Notes under the pieces: model-generated
What the model was told of the DNA's origin: nothing
The model's database searches: none
The model's input: only the letters and a program-made list of their open reading frames with translations
Translations under genes and position numbers: made by a program
NCBI GenBank assembly: GCA_002471195.1
Contig: DKPN01000054.1
Span: 1-22,835 of the forward strand
Length of the DNA: 22,835 nucleotides
Reading direction: 5' to 3'
From: Bacteroides sp. UBA7333
GTDB taxonomy: Bacteria; Bacteroidota; Bacteroidia; Bacteroidales; Bacteroidaceae
Part shown: positions 22,132 through 22,835 of the stretch, in pieces
Layout: each line of letters opens with the position of its first letter
Numbering within the stretch: the first letter of the stretch is position 1

Positions 22132-22653
22132 ATGGAACTATTAAATAATGATAGAATTCTTTTGCGTGCCGTAGAACCTGAAGATTTAGAATTCATGTAT
22201 AAAATGGAGAATGATTCTTCTTTTTGGTCAATCAGTAACTGTAATGTTCCCTATTCTAGATATGCACTCAAGCAATATATTGCAAATAATCATAACAATA
22301 TATATGAAGATAGGCAAGTAAGATTAATGATTGTTGAAAAAGAAACTGAAATGACAATTGGAACTATTGATTTAACAGATTTCTGTTCAATCAATCAAAA
22401 AGCAGAAGTAGGGATCGCAATAAATAAAGAGTATCGCAATAGGGGATATGCGACATCAGCTTTATATCTATTACATAATTATGCCTTTGAGTTTTTAAAC
22501 TTGCATCAACTATATGCATATGTTTCCGATGAGAATATTGCAAGCAAAAGTTTATTCGAAGAGTTAGGATATTGTAAAGCCGGAATATTAAAAGACTGGA
22601 TAAGAAAAAACAATAATTACAATGATGTTATTATTATGCAATATATTAAATAA
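22132..22653 (+). CDS. GNAT family N-acetyltransferase (RimJ/RimL-like)
   Basis: A 173-residue acetyl-CoA-dependent acetyltransferase. Motif C/D begins NDRILLRAVEPEDLEFMYKMEND (6-28), the central strand is TIGTIDLTDF (75-84), the acetyl-CoA pyrophosphate loop RNRGYAT is at 102-108, and motif B NIASKSLFEELGYCKAG (135-151) is complete. RimJ/RimL-type enzymes acetylate N-termini, but close relatives act on polyamines, sugars or antibiotics. The gene begins 3 bases after the glycosyltransferase stop, so acetylation of a sugar or lipid made by the same operon is conceivable. It is convergent with the next gene, with a single base between the stop codons. Confidence 0.93.
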   Translation: MELLNNDRILLRAVEPEDLEFMYKMENDSSFWSISNCNVPYSRYALKQYIANNHNNIYEDRQVRLMIVEKETEMTIGTIDLTDFCSINQKAEVGIAINKEYRNRGYATSALYLLHNYAFEFLNLHQLYAYVSDENIASKSLFEELGYCKAGILKDWIRKNNNYNDVIIMQYIK

Positions 22654-22654
22654 A

Positions 22655-22835
22655 TTATAACGCAGAATAATTGGGGATTCCTTCTAAAAATCGATATGAC
22701 ATTTTTTCATAATCGATTTCACAACAATAATGGTTAATACCATTTGTTACAATTAAATATTTGACTTTTAGCACCATATTATATCTAGCTATTTGATTAA
22801 ATGTCTCTTGACTTATTATGATATGAGGAGCTTTA
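22655..22835 (-). CDS. HsdR N-terminal-like protein (HSDR_N_2), C-terminal fragment
   Basis: A minus-strand frame of 60 codons entering from the right edge and ending at 22655. It opens with KAPHIIISQETFNQIARYN, then LKVKYLIVTNGINHYCCEIDY and FLEGIPNY, the end of the small stand-alone Bacteroidetes proteins that resemble the nuclease domain of type I restriction enzyme R subunits. The first lysine visible is probably the last residue of the PD-(D/E)xK active site, whose remaining residues lie outside the window. These orphan proteins lack the helicase part of HsdR and their role is not established. No hsdM or hsdS is in view. Confidence 0.75.
   Translation of the reverse strand, partial: KAPHIIISQETFNQIARYNMVLKVKYLIVTNGINHYCCEIDYEKMSYRFLEGIPNYSAL

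Overview
The window looks like ordinary chromosome from a member of the Bacteroidetes, most likely order Bacteroidales. The evidence is the low-GC sequence, the repeated TAnnTTTG-type -7 promoter boxes, the near absence of strong Shine-Dalgarno sequences, the pyrB-pyrI pair, the LPS gene kdsB, and Bacteroidetes-typical families (DUF1460 amidase-like, DUF1573, a short HPPK-like protein beside kdsB, a PorT-type beta-barrel, an HsdR N-terminal-like orphan). I see no tRNA, rRNA, CRISPR array, insertion sequence, phage gene or recognisable defence island.

Layout. 1-5427 (all minus): the N-terminus of a GH13 alpha-amylase cut by the window edge, a patatin-like phospholipase, glyA with its own promoter and terminator, then a compact unit pyrB-pyrI-flavin reductase-outer membrane barrel. 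5428-6235: an 808-base AT-rich gap between divergent operons; it holds the pyrB and PBP1A promoters, a terminator-like hairpin with its own candidate promoter on the minus strand, and a start-less open frame. 6236-11002 (plus): class A penicillin-binding protein, an in-frame HPPK-KdsB fusion and a zinc-motif-less M16 peptidase homologue, all overlapping by 1-8 bases. 11095-12246: a secreted protein of 14 MORN repeats, convergent with an AraC regulator (12270-13109), sharing a bidirectional terminator that spans the MORN stop codon. 13187-13858: lipB, convergent with a minus-strand set OPT transporter-DUF1460-SGNH hydrolase (13855-17407). Then DUF1573 and engB (minus). From 18847 rightwards on plus: recR, a small membrane protein, a B12-binding-type radical SAM enzyme, a GT2 glycosyltransferase and a GNAT acetyltransferase in one compact operon, convergent with an HsdR N-terminal-like protein cut by the right edge.

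How the genes work together. Several units concern the cell envelope: the PBP1A operon makes peptidoglycan and activates KDO for lipid A/LPS core; OPT-DUF1460-SGNH could release and import peptidoglycan or other peptides; the recR operon couples a housekeeping recombination gene to what may be a small lipid or glycan modification module. pyrBI and glyA feed pyrimidine and one-carbon metabolism. The points most worth a second look are the HPPK-KdsB fusion, the apparently inactive M16 protein, the radical SAM/GT2/GNAT set behind recR, the possibly leaderless lipB transcript, and several dual-use 3' junctions. I do not see convincing evidence of a wholly new system.
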